From: Burkholderia lata
GTDB taxonomy: Bacteria; Pseudomonadota; Gammaproteobacteria; Burkholderiales; Burkholderiaceae
Assembly: GCF_000012945.1 (NCBI RefSeq)
Contig: NC_007511.1
Location: forward strand, 3,472,001 to 3,536,000
Direction of reading: 5' to 3'
DNA length: 64,000 nt
In this document: positions 1 to 8,436 of the stretch, in pieces
How the letters are laid out: each line of letters opens with the position of its first letter
Numbering within the stretch: the first letter of the stretch is position 1
The notes under the pieces: model-generated
Seen by the model: only the letters and a program-made list of their open reading frames with translations
The model's database searches: none
What the model was told of the DNA's origin: nothing
Program-made: the position numbers and the translations under genes

Positions 1-32
1 CTCGCACTCGGCCAGAACCTGCGGAAACCCGC

Positions 33-63
33 TTGACCCGGCCCTTGGGATCGCCTTTATGCT
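33..63 (+). promoter_or_regulatory. MerR-type promoter with 19-bp spacer
   Basis: A TTGACC -35 box (33-38) and a TATGCT -10 box (58-63) are separated by 19 bp, the elongated spacing typical of promoters that MerR proteins untwist. It lies 33 bp upstream of the MerR-family gene at 97, so autoregulation is likely. Bases 1-36 also read as the last 11 codons of an upstream frame ending in TGA at 34-36; this is too short to identify. Confidence 0.5.
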
Positions 64-96
64 GGTCGCAACGAATCGACGACCTGAGGGTGAGCC

Positions 97-1122
97 ATGA
101 GCGATGTCACACGCGGCCTGAGCGCATCGGAAGCCGCGATGCGGCTCGGCGTATCGGTCAAGGCGCTGCGGCTGTACGAGCGGCAGGGACTGGTCGCGCC
201 CGGGCGAACGGCAGCCGGATACCGGGCCTACGGTCCGGACGATCTGGCACGTGCGACCGAAATCGCGGCGCTTCGCGCGCTCGGCTTGAGCCTGGCCCAG
301 GTCACGAGCGTGCTGGAGGGTGACGCCCGCAGCCTGAGCGACGCATTGGCCACGCATGAAGCGGCGCTCGAACGCGGCATTCAGGATCTGGTCGGCAAGG
401 TCGACAGGGTTCGCTCGATCCGCGCCGATCTCGCGCGCGGCCGCCTGCCCGGCGACGGCGAATTGACGCGCCTGCTCGCTCCGGCAACCGCGGGCGTGGC
501 GTTCAGCCTCCCCTGGCCGTGGGACGGCGAATGGTTCGAGTTTCGCGATATCCGTCCGTTGAACTACATCATCGGTTCGCTCGGCAGCGGCAAGACCCGT
601 CTCGCGCATCGGCTCGCCGACGCATTGCCCGACGCCGTGTTCATCGGGCTGGACCGGCTGGAGAACGACGGTGCGGCTACCTTCGCTGCATTGCAGGCCG
701 ATCCAGCGCTGAAGGCGCGCGTCGAACGCACGTCGGGCTGGCTCGCAGGCGAAGGCGCCACGTCATCTCCCGCGCTGACCGTGCTGCTCGCCGGCCTCGA
801 GGCGGACAGCACCGGCGCTTTGGTCGTGGACATGATCGAACAGGATCTCGACCAGCCGACGCAGGAGGCGCTGATTGCGTGCCTTCGCCAGCGTGCCAGA
901 GGCGACGGCATGCGACCGCTGTTCATGCTGACCCGGTCGTCGGCGATGCTGGACCTGTCGGCCGTCGGCCCCGACGAAGCGATCATCCTATGTCCCGCGA
1001 ACCATAGCCCGCCGGCCCGCGTCGCACCGTATCCCGGCGCACCCGGCTACGAAGCCGTGGCCACCTGTCTTGCGTCGCCTGCCACTCGCGCGCGAATCGC
1101 ACGGCGGCCGAAGGCGGGGTAG
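97..1122 (+). CDS. MerR-family regulator fused to a P-loop ATPase
   Basis: The first ~75 residues are a MerR winged helix (SASEAAMRLGVSVKALRLYE, then AGYRAYGPDDL), followed by a coiled dimerisation helix to about residue 115. Instead of a small ligand pocket, residues ~135-341 form a nucleotide-binding domain: Walker A GSLGSGKT at 160-167 and a hydrophobic strand ending in Asp (GALVVDMIEQ, ~245-254) that fits Walker B. At 341 aa it is more than twice the length of classical MerR proteins. The start ATG follows GGGTGAGCC, a usable ribosome site. The ligand is unknown; ATP binding coupled to promoter control is an inference from the fusion. Confidence 0.8.
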   Translation: MSDVTRGLSASEAAMRLGVSVKALRLYERQGLVAPGRTAAGYRAYGPDDLARATEIAALRALGLSLAQVTSVLEGDARSLSDALATHEAALERGIQDLVGKVDRVRSIRADLARGRLPGDGELTRLLAPATAGVAFSLPWPWDGEWFEFRDIRPLNYIIGSLGSGKTRLAHRLADALPDAVFIGLDRLENDGAATFAALQADPALKARVERTSGWLAGEGATSSPALTVLLAGLEADSTGALVVDMIEQDLDQPTQEALIACLRQRARGDGMRPLFMLTRSSAMLDLSAVGPDEAIILCPANHSPPARVAPYPGAPGYEAVATCLASPATRARIARRPKAG

Positions 1123-1515
1123 CGGCATCGCCACGGGTTGGTGTTACGGTCGACGATGGTCGATGTGTGCAGCTCGGGCTGCCGGTGCCGTAGGGCGCCA
1201 GAGTATCGGCAACGGTGTGCGCAGAAAATCGGCGACTTGCGCTCAGTCGCGCCACCGGTGCCGGGGCAGGGTGTCAGAGTTTGTGCAATTGGTCTACTGC
1301 GGCGCCAACATGGTGGCATTTCGTTATGCCTAATTGACTGCAGCCGACCCACAAGGGACGTTGGCGTTTCTCTGAAGCAGCCCTTCACGCATGGACAACA
1401 GCAAAGCTATCACAGCAGCGAAGACGCGCCGACCGCGCTTGAGGTCGCCGGGCTACTGGTAGCCCGCGTGGCATTTGGTGGTGGTTCTGGGCGGCATTTG
1501 CGTCCAAGTTGCTCA
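1123..1515. other. Intergenic region without a recognised gene
   Basis: This stretch between the MerR gene and the end of the XRE gene contains open frames, but none has a ribosome site, family motif or coherent codon use. No terminator with a T-tract was found. It marks the transition from high-G+C backbone to the lower-G+C islet that follows. Confidence 0.4.
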
Positions 1516-2691
1516 TCAATCAATGAATCGAAGAGCCCACAACTGCTCATCGGAGTCGTACCAGTCGATGCCTCTGAGCGCCGTCAACAGGTCTGCGGGA
1601 ATGTTGGGATCAGCGCTCATCGGGGGAGCCGGCGGATCCTCGGTGGAATCATCGGGGAACTGGCGGATTGGCATTCCACGCGAATAGAAGTCGCGCCATC
1701 GTCGTTCTGCGATCGCCGCTGCAAACTCTTGGCGATGGTCGTATCGCCACGGAGCGAGCCGTACACTTCCAGTGGACGTTGTCCAGACGAGAAAGACGTG
1801 AATCGTTGTTGGACTGTACCGATCGAGCTCGACCATTTCTTTAACCGTGGGCTCGATGGTAATAGAAATGCCAAGGCGCGTGGCCTGAGCGAAGACATGC
1901 CTTCGACCGTCAAGCGAGCCCAGATATTCAGTCAGCGACTCTCGGAAATCTACCTGAAGCTGAGAAAACAGACGAACGCCTACCTCGTTTTCCTCAGCGT
2001 GGCCTTTCGAAAAAATGACAAGCGGACGATACGCATGAGGATGCGTTGGAAATTGTTCGCCCTCAATCTCGAGTAGTTCCGCGTTGGCTATGGCGGTTTC
2101 GCGGAGCCACGTCCAAAAGTAGCGTTTTAGCGGGTCGCTCATTGCGCGCTTGAGAAAGTTATCTCCATCACGTGAAAGGGGAAAGAAGCGGCACGAGACG
2201 CCAAACTGATAGGCGACCTCTTTGCCATGATTAACGTAATCGAAATAGTGAACCTCAACCTCGAACGTTTCGCCTACGCGACGGATTACTAGCTTGCGAC
2301 AGATTTCCGGGCGGAAAGCGAGCAGCTTTACAAAGGGATTGCCGAATCCGGTCGGGGGCGAGTCGATCATCACCATCGTTCCGTTGCCAACGAAAGCCAT
2401 GCAGGATGTGTGCTTTTCGAGCTTCGGCGCTGGCCCGTCTTCGTAAAGCCAATTTCCTGACAACCAGGCCGTGAGATTGTTCTCTGTGACTGGCCCCTTG
2501 AGCTCATCCACTGTTGTTCCGAGTTCCCGCGCGAGTTGATGCGCAGTGGATAACGAGGTTCTCTCCCCTCTGAGTATCCGTTGCAACGTTTTGGTATTCA
2601 TCCCAGACAACAATTTCTTTCGCGGAATGCCCAATTCGGCGATCCGGAACTTGACTTTGTCGCCGTTGAGGCCTATCGCCTCTCTTGTCAT
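1516..2691 (-). CDS. XRE-like HTH regulator with large unknown C-terminal domain
   Basis: Residues ~10-65 resemble a Cro/C1 helix-turn-helix (ELGIPRKKLLSGMNTKTLQR, then STAHQLARELGTTVDELKG). The remaining ~320 residues match no family I recognise; they are rich in aromatic residues and beta-strand-like patches and end in a Pro-rich linker and a short acidic tail. The ATG is preceded by AGGGGG eight bases upstream. Base composition is visibly less G+C-rich than the flanks. The 58-codon gene at 2758 lies just upstream on the same strand, so the two are probably cotranscribed. Could be a phage- or island-derived regulator. Confidence 0.65.
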   Translation of the reverse strand: MTREAIGLNGDKVKFRIAELGIPRKKLLSGMNTKTLQRILRGERTSLSTAHQLARELGTTVDELKGPVTENNLTAWLSGNWLYEDGPAPKLEKHTSCMAFVGNGTMVMIDSPPTGFGNPFVKLLAFRPEICRKLVIRRVGETFEVEVHYFDYVNHGKEVAYQFGVSCRFFPLSRDGDNFLKRAMSDPLKRYFWTWLRETAIANAELLEIEGEQFPTHPHAYRPLVIFSKGHAEENEVGVRLFSQLQVDFRESLTEYLGSLDGRRHVFAQATRLGISITIEPTVKEMVELDRYSPTTIHVFLVWTTSTGSVRLAPWRYDHRQEFAAAIAERRWRDFYSRGMPIRQFPDDSTEDPPAPPMSADPNIPADLLTALRGIDWYDSDEQLWALRFID

Positions 2692-2757
2692 CTATGGTTC
2701 CCCCTACGCGTGCGACGCGGTTTTGCATCGCACGCTTTTGCCAGGACGTCTTTCCGG

Positions 2758-2934
2758 TTAATGATCCGTGAGAGTCGAATTCTTGATGGCGGCCCGCTCT
2801 GCGCGGGCCGCGAATTCCCTCGGAGTCACTGTACCGGTTCTTTTTGCAGTAGCGCTTTGAATCTTTGACGCGCGGTCCTGCGTCATCGGTTTCGATACTG
2901 CTGCCTTGCTTCCCTTCGATCTATTTCCCGACAT
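2758..2934 (-). CDS. Small SMP-like protein (58 aa)
   Basis: This short frame begins MSGNRSKGSKAAVSKPMTQD, continues with the segment SKIQSATAKR and ends in an Ala/Arg-rich stretch (PREFAARAERAAIKN). The pattern MTxxxASxIQSATA...FAARAxxAA is that of small bacterial proteins related to seed-maturation-protein motifs, often met in islands and prophages. A GGAG site sits 8-9 bases before the ATG. It ends 66 bp before the XRE-like gene on the same strand. Function unknown. Confidence 0.6.
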   Translation of the reverse strand: MSGNRSKGSKAAVSKPMTQDRASKIQSATAKRTGTVTPREFAARAERAAIKNSTLTDH

Positions 2935-3354
2935 GGCATGCTCCAGAAGTCAATCAACTATAGAGGGGTGCTTCCGTTCACCGTTCTAATGAGGACGCGG
3001 GTTTGACTTTAGCGATTCGACTATTGGAGGTCATGTCCTGCGATGGGACATATTAGGACATGAACTTGGAGTTACTTCATCCTTGGTCGCGCCATAGATG
3101 ATCGAAGGGCCGAAACTGGCCGAGAGCCGCTGTCGGAGATGCGAACCAGGCCGGTTACGTCGACTCGGTCGACAGTCGGAAAAGCATGGTGCCGGCCACC
3201 CATGAGGCATGAATCCGGACGGCGACATCACGGATGTGTTGTCGACCATGCGTAGATAGAACAGTCGCGGTAACTCAGTCACACAATCGCAAAACCGTGG
3301 CACCAGTCGCACGCACGCCGGCACCCAACAGGTGCGTAATCCGCCACACGCAGT
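2935..3354. other. Intergenic region with an inverted repeat
   Basis: No gene is supported here. The clearest structure is the inverted repeat TCATGTCCT (3031-3039) / AGGACATGA (3055-3063), with a further TGTCC/GGACA pairing inside it. It lies about where base composition returns to the chromosomal norm, upstream of the small SMP-like gene and downstream of the MocR gene. Confidence 0.45.
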
Positions 3355-4767
3355 TCACGCACGAACGAGCCGCTGCAGGCGTCGCACCAGCGTCAACGCC
3401 TGCTGCGCCGACGTCAGGTTCGTGAAGCCGAGCATCATGCCGGGCGGCATCCGGCCGCCCGGGCTCCAGTCGTTCAGCGGCTGGACGGAAAAGCCCTGCG
3501 CATCGGCCATGCGTGCGACGGCGCGATCGTCGACCGCCGTGCGCCAGTAGACCACCACATGCAGGCCGCCCGCGCGGGGCGGAATGTACAGCGTCTCACC
3601 GAACACCTTGCCCAACGCATCGATCAGCCACGCACGGCGGGTGGCGTAAAGCGCACGCATTTTCTTCAGATGGCGCGCGAAATGCCCTTGTTCCATGAAG
3701 TCCGCGACGACCGATTGCATCAGCATCTGGCCGCTGCCGCCGAGCCAGCCGGCGGTATCGCGAAAGGCGGCGACCTGCTCCTCGGGCACGACGAGATAAC
3801 CCAGCCGCAAGCCCGGATACAGCACCTTGCTGAACGATCCGGTGTAAAGCACGCGGTGGTGGCGATCCAGGCTCTTGAGCGCGGGCAGCGGGCGGCCGTG
3901 GTAACGGAACTCGCTGTCGTAGTCGTCCTCGACGATCCAGGCGTGCTGCTGGCGAGCCCAGTCGAGCAATGCCAGGCGTCTCGGCAGCGACAGCGCGACA
4001 CCGAGCGGGCTTTGATGAGTCGGCGTCACCACCGCAAAACGCGCATCGGCCGCCCGGCGTTGCCCTGCTTCCACGCACAGGCCGTCGTCGTCGACCGGCA
4101 CCGACACGAGCCGCATGCCCGCGTGCTCGAGCACGCGGCGTGCGTGGATATAGCCGGGATCCTCGAACCAGCCGGTGTCGCCCGGACGCAGCAGCGTCCG
4201 GCAGATCAGGTCCAGTGCCCCGCGATACCCGGCGGTGATGAAGATCTGCCCGGCCGAACAATCGATGCCGCGCGACACGCCGAGATAGGCGGACAGCGCG
4301 CGCCGCAGCGCATCGTGACCTTGAGGCGGCGCGTAGTCCAGCGACGGGGTCGCCATCGCCCGCACATGACGCCCGGTCAGCCGTATCCACGGCATGCGCG
4401 GAAACGCATCGAGCGCGGGAATGCCCATCTGAAACGGCTTCGGCCCGCTCACCGCCGAATCGCCGCGCGACGGTTCGTCCGGCCGCGGCGCGATGGCGCG
4501 CGGCTGCCGGCCATCCGGCAGCTGGGGTGAAACGACGGTGCCGGCGGGCCCGCGTGCGACCAGGTACCCTTCGCCGATGAGGATCTGATAGGCCGCTTCG
4601 ACGGTACCGCGTGCCAGATTGAGTTCGCTGGCCAGGCTCCGTACCGACGGCACGCGTTTGCCCGGCGTCAGCTTGCCGGTCTCGATCGCATCGCGGAAGC
4701 GCCCGACCAGTTGCCGATAGACAGGCATGTCGAGATGACGGTCCGGCATCAGATCGTCGAATTTCAT
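3355..4767 (-). CDS. MocR/PdxR-family GntR-type regulator with aminotransferase domain
   Basis: A GntR winged helix occupies residues ~15-80 (VYRQLVGRFRDAIETGKLTP, ELNLARGTVEAAYQIL) and is followed by a fold-type I aminotransferase domain of ~350 residues. The PLP-binding lysine is in TGSFSKVLYPGLRLGYLV, and DDYDSEFRY and THQSPLG match the family. The length, 470 aa, is usual for MocR proteins. It is divergent from the acetyltransferase/azoreductase pair at 4849, which it probably controls. PdxR itself is one member of this family, but no vitamin B6 genes are nearby, so I give no symbol. Confidence 0.88.
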   Translation of the reverse strand: MKFDDLMPDRHLDMPVYRQLVGRFRDAIETGKLTPGKRVPSVRSLASELNLARGTVEAAYQILIGEGYLVARGPAGTVVSPQLPDGRQPRAIAPRPDEPSRGDSAVSGPKPFQMGIPALDAFPRMPWIRLTGRHVRAMATPSLDYAPPQGHDALRRALSAYLGVSRGIDCSAGQIFITAGYRGALDLICRTLLRPGDTGWFEDPGYIHARRVLEHAGMRLVSVPVDDDGLCVEAGQRRAADARFAVVTPTHQSPLGVALSLPRRLALLDWARQQHAWIVEDDYDSEFRYHGRPLPALKSLDRHHRVLYTGSFSKVLYPGLRLGYLVVPEEQVAAFRDTAGWLGGSGQMLMQSVVADFMEQGHFARHLKKMRALYATRRAWLIDALGKVFGETLYIPPRAGGLHVVVYWRTAVDDRAVARMADAQGFSVQPLNDWSPGGRMPPGMMLGFTNLTSAQQALTLVRRLQRLVRA

Positions 4768-4848
4768 GTCCCAGTCAAATAGTCACTTTTTGGACCTTCA
4801 GGATACGCCATCCGATTCGTACAGTAGCGACATTACCGTGGAGCAATC

Positions 4849-5301
4849 GTGATGCCAGAGATCCATTTGAAACGCGCCGTGACGGACGAGGATTACCGGT
4901 CGGCGTTCGACGTGATGCGCGAGCTGCGCCCGCACCTGACCGATGTCGATGCGTTCGTGCGGCAGATGCGCCGCCAGGCCGAACAGGGTTACGTGCTGCT
5001 GACCGCGCGGCACGGCAGCCCGGACGGTGCGGTCGTCGCGCTGGCGGGATACCGTCACCTTGAAAACACCGTGTACGGCCGCTTCGTCTATGTCGACGAT
5101 CTGGTCGCGACCGAGCACGCGCGCGGTCAACGGCTGGGCGAGCGGCTGCTCGATGCGGTGCGCAACGACGCGCGGCAACTCGGTTGCGCGCAACTGGTAC
5201 TCGACACCGGGCTGTCCAACGCGCTCGCGCAGCGCTTCTATTTCCGCCAGGGGCTGCTGTCCCGCGGCATGCATTTCACCCAGCCCCTGCAGGCGCGCTG
5301 A
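4849..5301 (+). CDS. GNAT-family N-acetyltransferase
   Basis: This ~150-residue protein has the GNAT core: a central strand FVYVDDLVATEHARGQRLGE containing the acetyl-CoA pyrophosphate loop R-G-Q-R-L-G-E, and a C-terminal strand/helix ALAQRFYFRQGL. The start is either GTG 4849 or the adjacent ATG 4852; a GTGGAG ribosome site lies just upstream. Its TGA overlaps the next ATG by one base, so it is cotranscribed with the azoreductase-like gene. The substrate cannot be read from sequence. Confidence 0.82.
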   Translation: MMPEIHLKRAVTDEDYRSAFDVMRELRPHLTDVDAFVRQMRRQAEQGYVLLTARHGSPDGAVVALAGYRHLENTVYGRFVYVDDLVATEHARGQRLGERLLDAVRNDARQLGCAQLVLDTGLSNALAQRFYFRQGLLSRGMHFTQPLQAR

Positions 5302-5915
5302 TGAACAACCTTCTTTTCGTCGATGCCAGTCCGCATGGCAGTCGTTCGCTGGGCGCGCGCATCGCGCGCGAAGCCATCGCGCAGTGGCAGGCGGCCCACC
5401 CCCATGCACGGGTCGTGTCGCGCAGCCTCGGTCAACCCGGGTTGCCTTCGATATCGGCCGACTACGCGCATGCGCTGGTCGCGAGGCAGCCGGATTCCGA
5501 TCCCGCGCTGGCCTGCTCCGAACAACTGATCGCGGAAGTGGAGCACAGCGACGGCGTGTTGATCAGCACGCCGATGCACAATTTCACGGTCCCCGCCGCG
5601 CTGAAGTTGTGGATCGATTTCGTGCTGCGTATCGGCCGCACGTTCGCGGCCACGCCGGAAGGCAAGGTAGGCCTGCTGGCCGATCGTCCCGTACTCGTGC
5701 TGGTGCGCTCCGGCGGCATCTGCAGGGGCGCAGCGGCACGGCAGCCCGATTTCCTGACGCCGTACCTGAAGCAGGTGCTGGCCGTCATCGGCTTTTCGAC
5801 GGTCGATTTCATCTACCTGGAAGGCGTTGCGCCGGACGACGCAGCCATCGATGCGGTGCGCGGCCAGTTGGCCCAGTCGGCCCTGCTGGCTCGACGCGCG
5901 ACGGAAACGGCTTGA
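5301..5915 (+). CDS. FMN-dependent NADH-azoreductase/quinone reductase (AzoR family)
   Basis: The 204-residue flavodoxin-like protein begins MNNLLFVDASPHGSRSLG, whose SPHGSRS loop binds FMN phosphate, and contains PMHNFTVPAALKLWIDF, the AzoR-family signature for the isoalloxazine site. It would reduce quinones or azo compounds with NAD(P)H. The start ATG at 5301 overlaps the preceding stop by one base, arguing for translational coupling with the acetyltransferase. The pair is divergent from the MocR regulator. Confidence 0.82.
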   Translation: MNNLLFVDASPHGSRSLGARIAREAIAQWQAAHPHARVVSRSLGQPGLPSISADYAHALVARQPDSDPALACSEQLIAEVEHSDGVLISTPMHNFTVPAALKLWIDFVLRIGRTFAATPEGKVGLLADRPVLVLVRSGGICRGAAARQPDFLTPYLKQVLAVIGFSTVDFIYLEGVAPDDAAIDAVRGQLAQSALLARRATETA

Positions 5916-6002
5916 ATCCGCCACGCCCGGGCGCTCGCATGCGTGACCCGAAGCGTACCGGGGTCGGCTGCTAGCGGACACCCCGAGCCGGGCGCGTCGC
6001 CG

Positions 6003-6818
6003 TCACGACTCCAGCCGCCCCATCCTGCGCGCCATCGCCGGGCTCACCGCATGCACCGGATCGAACCCGAAGAAGTCGAGCACGTGGCGCGCGACGTCGT
6101 CGCGATCGTTGTCCGCGCAGATCATGTGATAGCTGTTCTCCAGCACGATCCCGCGCGCGTCGGGCATCTTCTCGAGCAGGAAATCGGCCGAACGCAGGCT
6201 TGTCAGCTCGTCCTCGCGCGCATGCAGCACGAGCGTCGGGCACGGCGTGCCGGCCGCGGCCTCGAGCGCCCAGTCGCGCATCCGGTCGACCTGCCGCACG
6301 CACGCGAGCGGCACCCACGCATAGTGGAAACTGTCCTCGCGTTCGAACTTCTTCTTCACGATCGCGCGGATCGTCGCGTTCTTGATGCCGAACGGATCAC
6401 CTTCCTCCACACGCATCCGCTCCGCCACACCCGGCACGCGGTACAGCACGTGCCGCAACGCGCGGTACCACGGCGTCGACCAGCCGTCGATGAACACCGG
6501 CGTGGCCAGCAGCGCGAGCCGGCCGCGCGCATGCTGCACGCGATGGCACAGCAGCAGCGCGACCAGCGCACCCATGCACATGCCCGCGACATGCAGCGTG
6601 TCGTACTCGTTTTCCAGCGCGCGATACTGTTCGGTCACCGCGTCGAGCCACGCCTCCGCGCGCACGCCGACCAGATCCTCGGGGCGCGTGCCGTGCCCCG
6701 GCAGCGTGATCATGTGCGTATCGGCGCCCGCGCGCCGCATCGCCTTGTGCAGCGAACCGAGATCGTATTGCGTGCCGCCGAGCCCGTGGATCAGCAGGAC
6801 GCCCGTGCGGCCCGTCAT
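6003..6818 (-). CDS. Alpha/beta hydrolase with a Cys nucleophile elbow
   Basis: The 271-residue protein has the oxyanion loop HGLGG (11-15), LPGHG, a nucleophile elbow, an acid-side loop LVLHAREDELTS and a late His in ENSYHMICAD. The elbow is AGMCMGAL, placing Cys81 where most esterases carry Ser (G-x-S-x-G). Cys nucleophiles are known in dienelactone hydrolase, so this may be active, altered in specificity, or inactive. It starts 13 bp after the MASE1 gene ends, implying a two-gene operon. Confidence 0.78.
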   Translation of the reverse strand: MTGRTGVLLIHGLGGTQYDLGSLHKAMRRAGADTHMITLPGHGTRPEDLVGVRAEAWLDAVTEQYRALENEYDTLHVAGMCMGALVALLLCHRVQHARGRLALLATPVFIDGWSTPWYRALRHVLYRVPGVAERMRVEEGDPFGIKNATIRAIVKKKFEREDSFHYAWVPLACVRQVDRMRDWALEAAAGTPCPTLVLHAREDELTSLRSADFLLEKMPDARGIVLENSYHMICADNDRDDVARHVLDFFGFDPVHAVSPAMARRMGRLES

Positions 6819-6831
6819 GACGCGCGTCCGC

Positions 6832-8127
6832 TCATTCGTCCGCCGCCGGCCACACGCGCTCGATCTGCCAGACGCCCGCCACCACCGTCACGTCGACATT
6901 CGAATCGAGCAGCGGCGCACCGTGATCGGTGATCGTCTGCGTGCCGCCGTCGCGCTGCACGATGCGCAGCGACAGCGACGCGCGATCCTCGCCCGCGATC
7001 TCCGCATCCCAGTAGTCGCGCAGCGCATCGCGGTCGCCCGACTGCACGCGTTCGAGCACGAGCGGCACGCTCGCGATCTGCGACGCATCGACGCCGACGC
7101 CGAACACACGCTCGACGTCGCCGCTCCAGTCGATCCGCCCCGACTCCGGATCGAGCACGTACGCGATCTGGCCGGCACTCGCGAGCGCGAGCTCCATGTT
7201 GTTCTGCAGGACCGCCGCATGTTCGTGCACGCGTTCGCGCGTCGTCTTCAGCGTGCTCACCGTCAGCACCAGCAGCGACGCGACCGCCAGATACAGCTGC
7301 GCTTCGAGCAGCGCACTGCCGTAATGCTCGTGGAACGACGAGAACGGGCCGTCGCCCTGCGCGGTCTGCTCGATCACGATCAGCGCGAGCACCAGCACCG
7401 ACGACGAGCCCGCGCGGCCGCCGAGCAGCAGCGTCACCGCGACGGTGAGGAACAACGGGATATACGTCAGTGCGAAGCCCGCGCCCGTGCCGAATCTCTG
7501 CGACGTGTCGCCGTCGAAAATCACGAGCGCGGCGCCCACGACCAGCACGAACGAGACCATGCCGAGCACCAGGTCGAAGCGCTCGTGGTCACCCGAGCGG
7601 TGCGCGCGAAAGCGCGACCATGACGCGAGCACCGGCGTGACCAGCAGCACGCCGACGAAATCGGACGCGGCCCACACCGACCACACGTCGAAGAACGGCG
7701 CGCCCTTCACCACCGTGTACCAGGCCGCGCCGCCGATCGCGCCGACCACGCCCGCGATCAGGCCGGCGAGGATCACCGAGCGCAGGAAATACAGCCCTTC
7801 GAGCGAGAAGCGCACGCGCTGGACGAGCCACACCGCGAGTGCGGCCGCGCCGACCTCGTCGACCGTGAACAGCACCGCGTTGACCAGGTTGCCGTGTTCG
7901 ATGCCGGTCAGCGCGAGTTGCCCGACGAGGAACGCACCGGCCAGCGTCAGCCATTCGCGCATCGGCCGCAGCATGAACGCGCCGACCGTCACGCCGGCCG
8001 GCAGCCAGATATAGCCCGTCAGCCGGACGGGGCCGTTGAACTCATGCGAGATGTAGCCGGTCGCGAGATACAGCGCCGCCCAGAGCAGCGCGGCGACGAG
8101 GCCCGGCCGCGATCGTTTGGTGTCCAT
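6832..8127 (-). CDS. MASE1-domain membrane sensor with PAS-like tail, no output domain
   Basis: The N-terminal ~310 residues contain about eight hydrophobic segments and match the MASE1 sensor module (GYIWLPAGVTVGAFML, VWAASDFVGVLLVTPVL). They are followed by a PAS-like region (LALASAGQIAYVLDPESGRI). The protein ends after the PAS fold at 431 aa; no GGDEF, EAL or histidine kinase domain follows, although MASE1 normally feeds one. ATG 8127 was chosen because the hydrophobic domain starts immediately after it; the frame stays open further upstream without a good ribosome site. It is cotranscribed with the Cys-nucleophile hydrolase. Confidence 0.8.
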   Translation of the reverse strand: MDTKRSRPGLVAALLWAALYLATGYISHEFNGPVRLTGYIWLPAGVTVGAFMLRPMREWLTLAGAFLVGQLALTGIEHGNLVNAVLFTVDEVGAAALAVWLVQRVRFSLEGLYFLRSVILAGLIAGVVGAIGGAAWYTVVKGAPFFDVWSVWAASDFVGVLLVTPVLASWSRFRAHRSGDHERFDLVLGMVSFVLVVGAALVIFDGDTSQRFGTGAGFALTYIPLFLTVAVTLLLGGRAGSSSVLVLALIVIEQTAQGDGPFSSFHEHYGSALLEAQLYLAVASLLVLTVSTLKTTRERVHEHAAVLQNNMELALASAGQIAYVLDPESGRIDWSGDVERVFGVGVDASQIASVPLVLERVQSGDRDALRDYWDAEIAGEDRASLSLRIVQRDGGTQTITDHGAPLLDSNVDVTVVAGVWQIERVWPAADE

Positions 8128-8436
8128 CGAGAATCCCTGTGTGCTGCGCCTGCGGTCGGCAGGTGCGCGATGTGCGAATGATATGCGGACGGGGCGGGCC
8201 GGGGAATACCGGGGGCCGGAAGCGCGTGCGGGGCGCCGGCGCGCCCGCAAGCTGGCGGTTGTGACCGGGCAAGTATCGGAAAAGTTCGGTGTGGACCGGG
8301 TACGGTCAGGACGCGTCAGAACGTCGTCTTGGCCGGATGGCCAAAATCGCCCGCGGCCGGTGGATCGCACCTAGCATGAAAGACATCCGAAAGCATTCGC
8401 TTCCGGTATCGTCCACGTCATCCGCCCACTTTCCAC
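8128..8436. other. Divergent intergenic region
   Basis: About 310 bp separate the MASE1 gene from the rightward hypothetical gene. It must hold both promoters, but I see no convincing box, hairpin or small gene. Confidence 0.35.
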
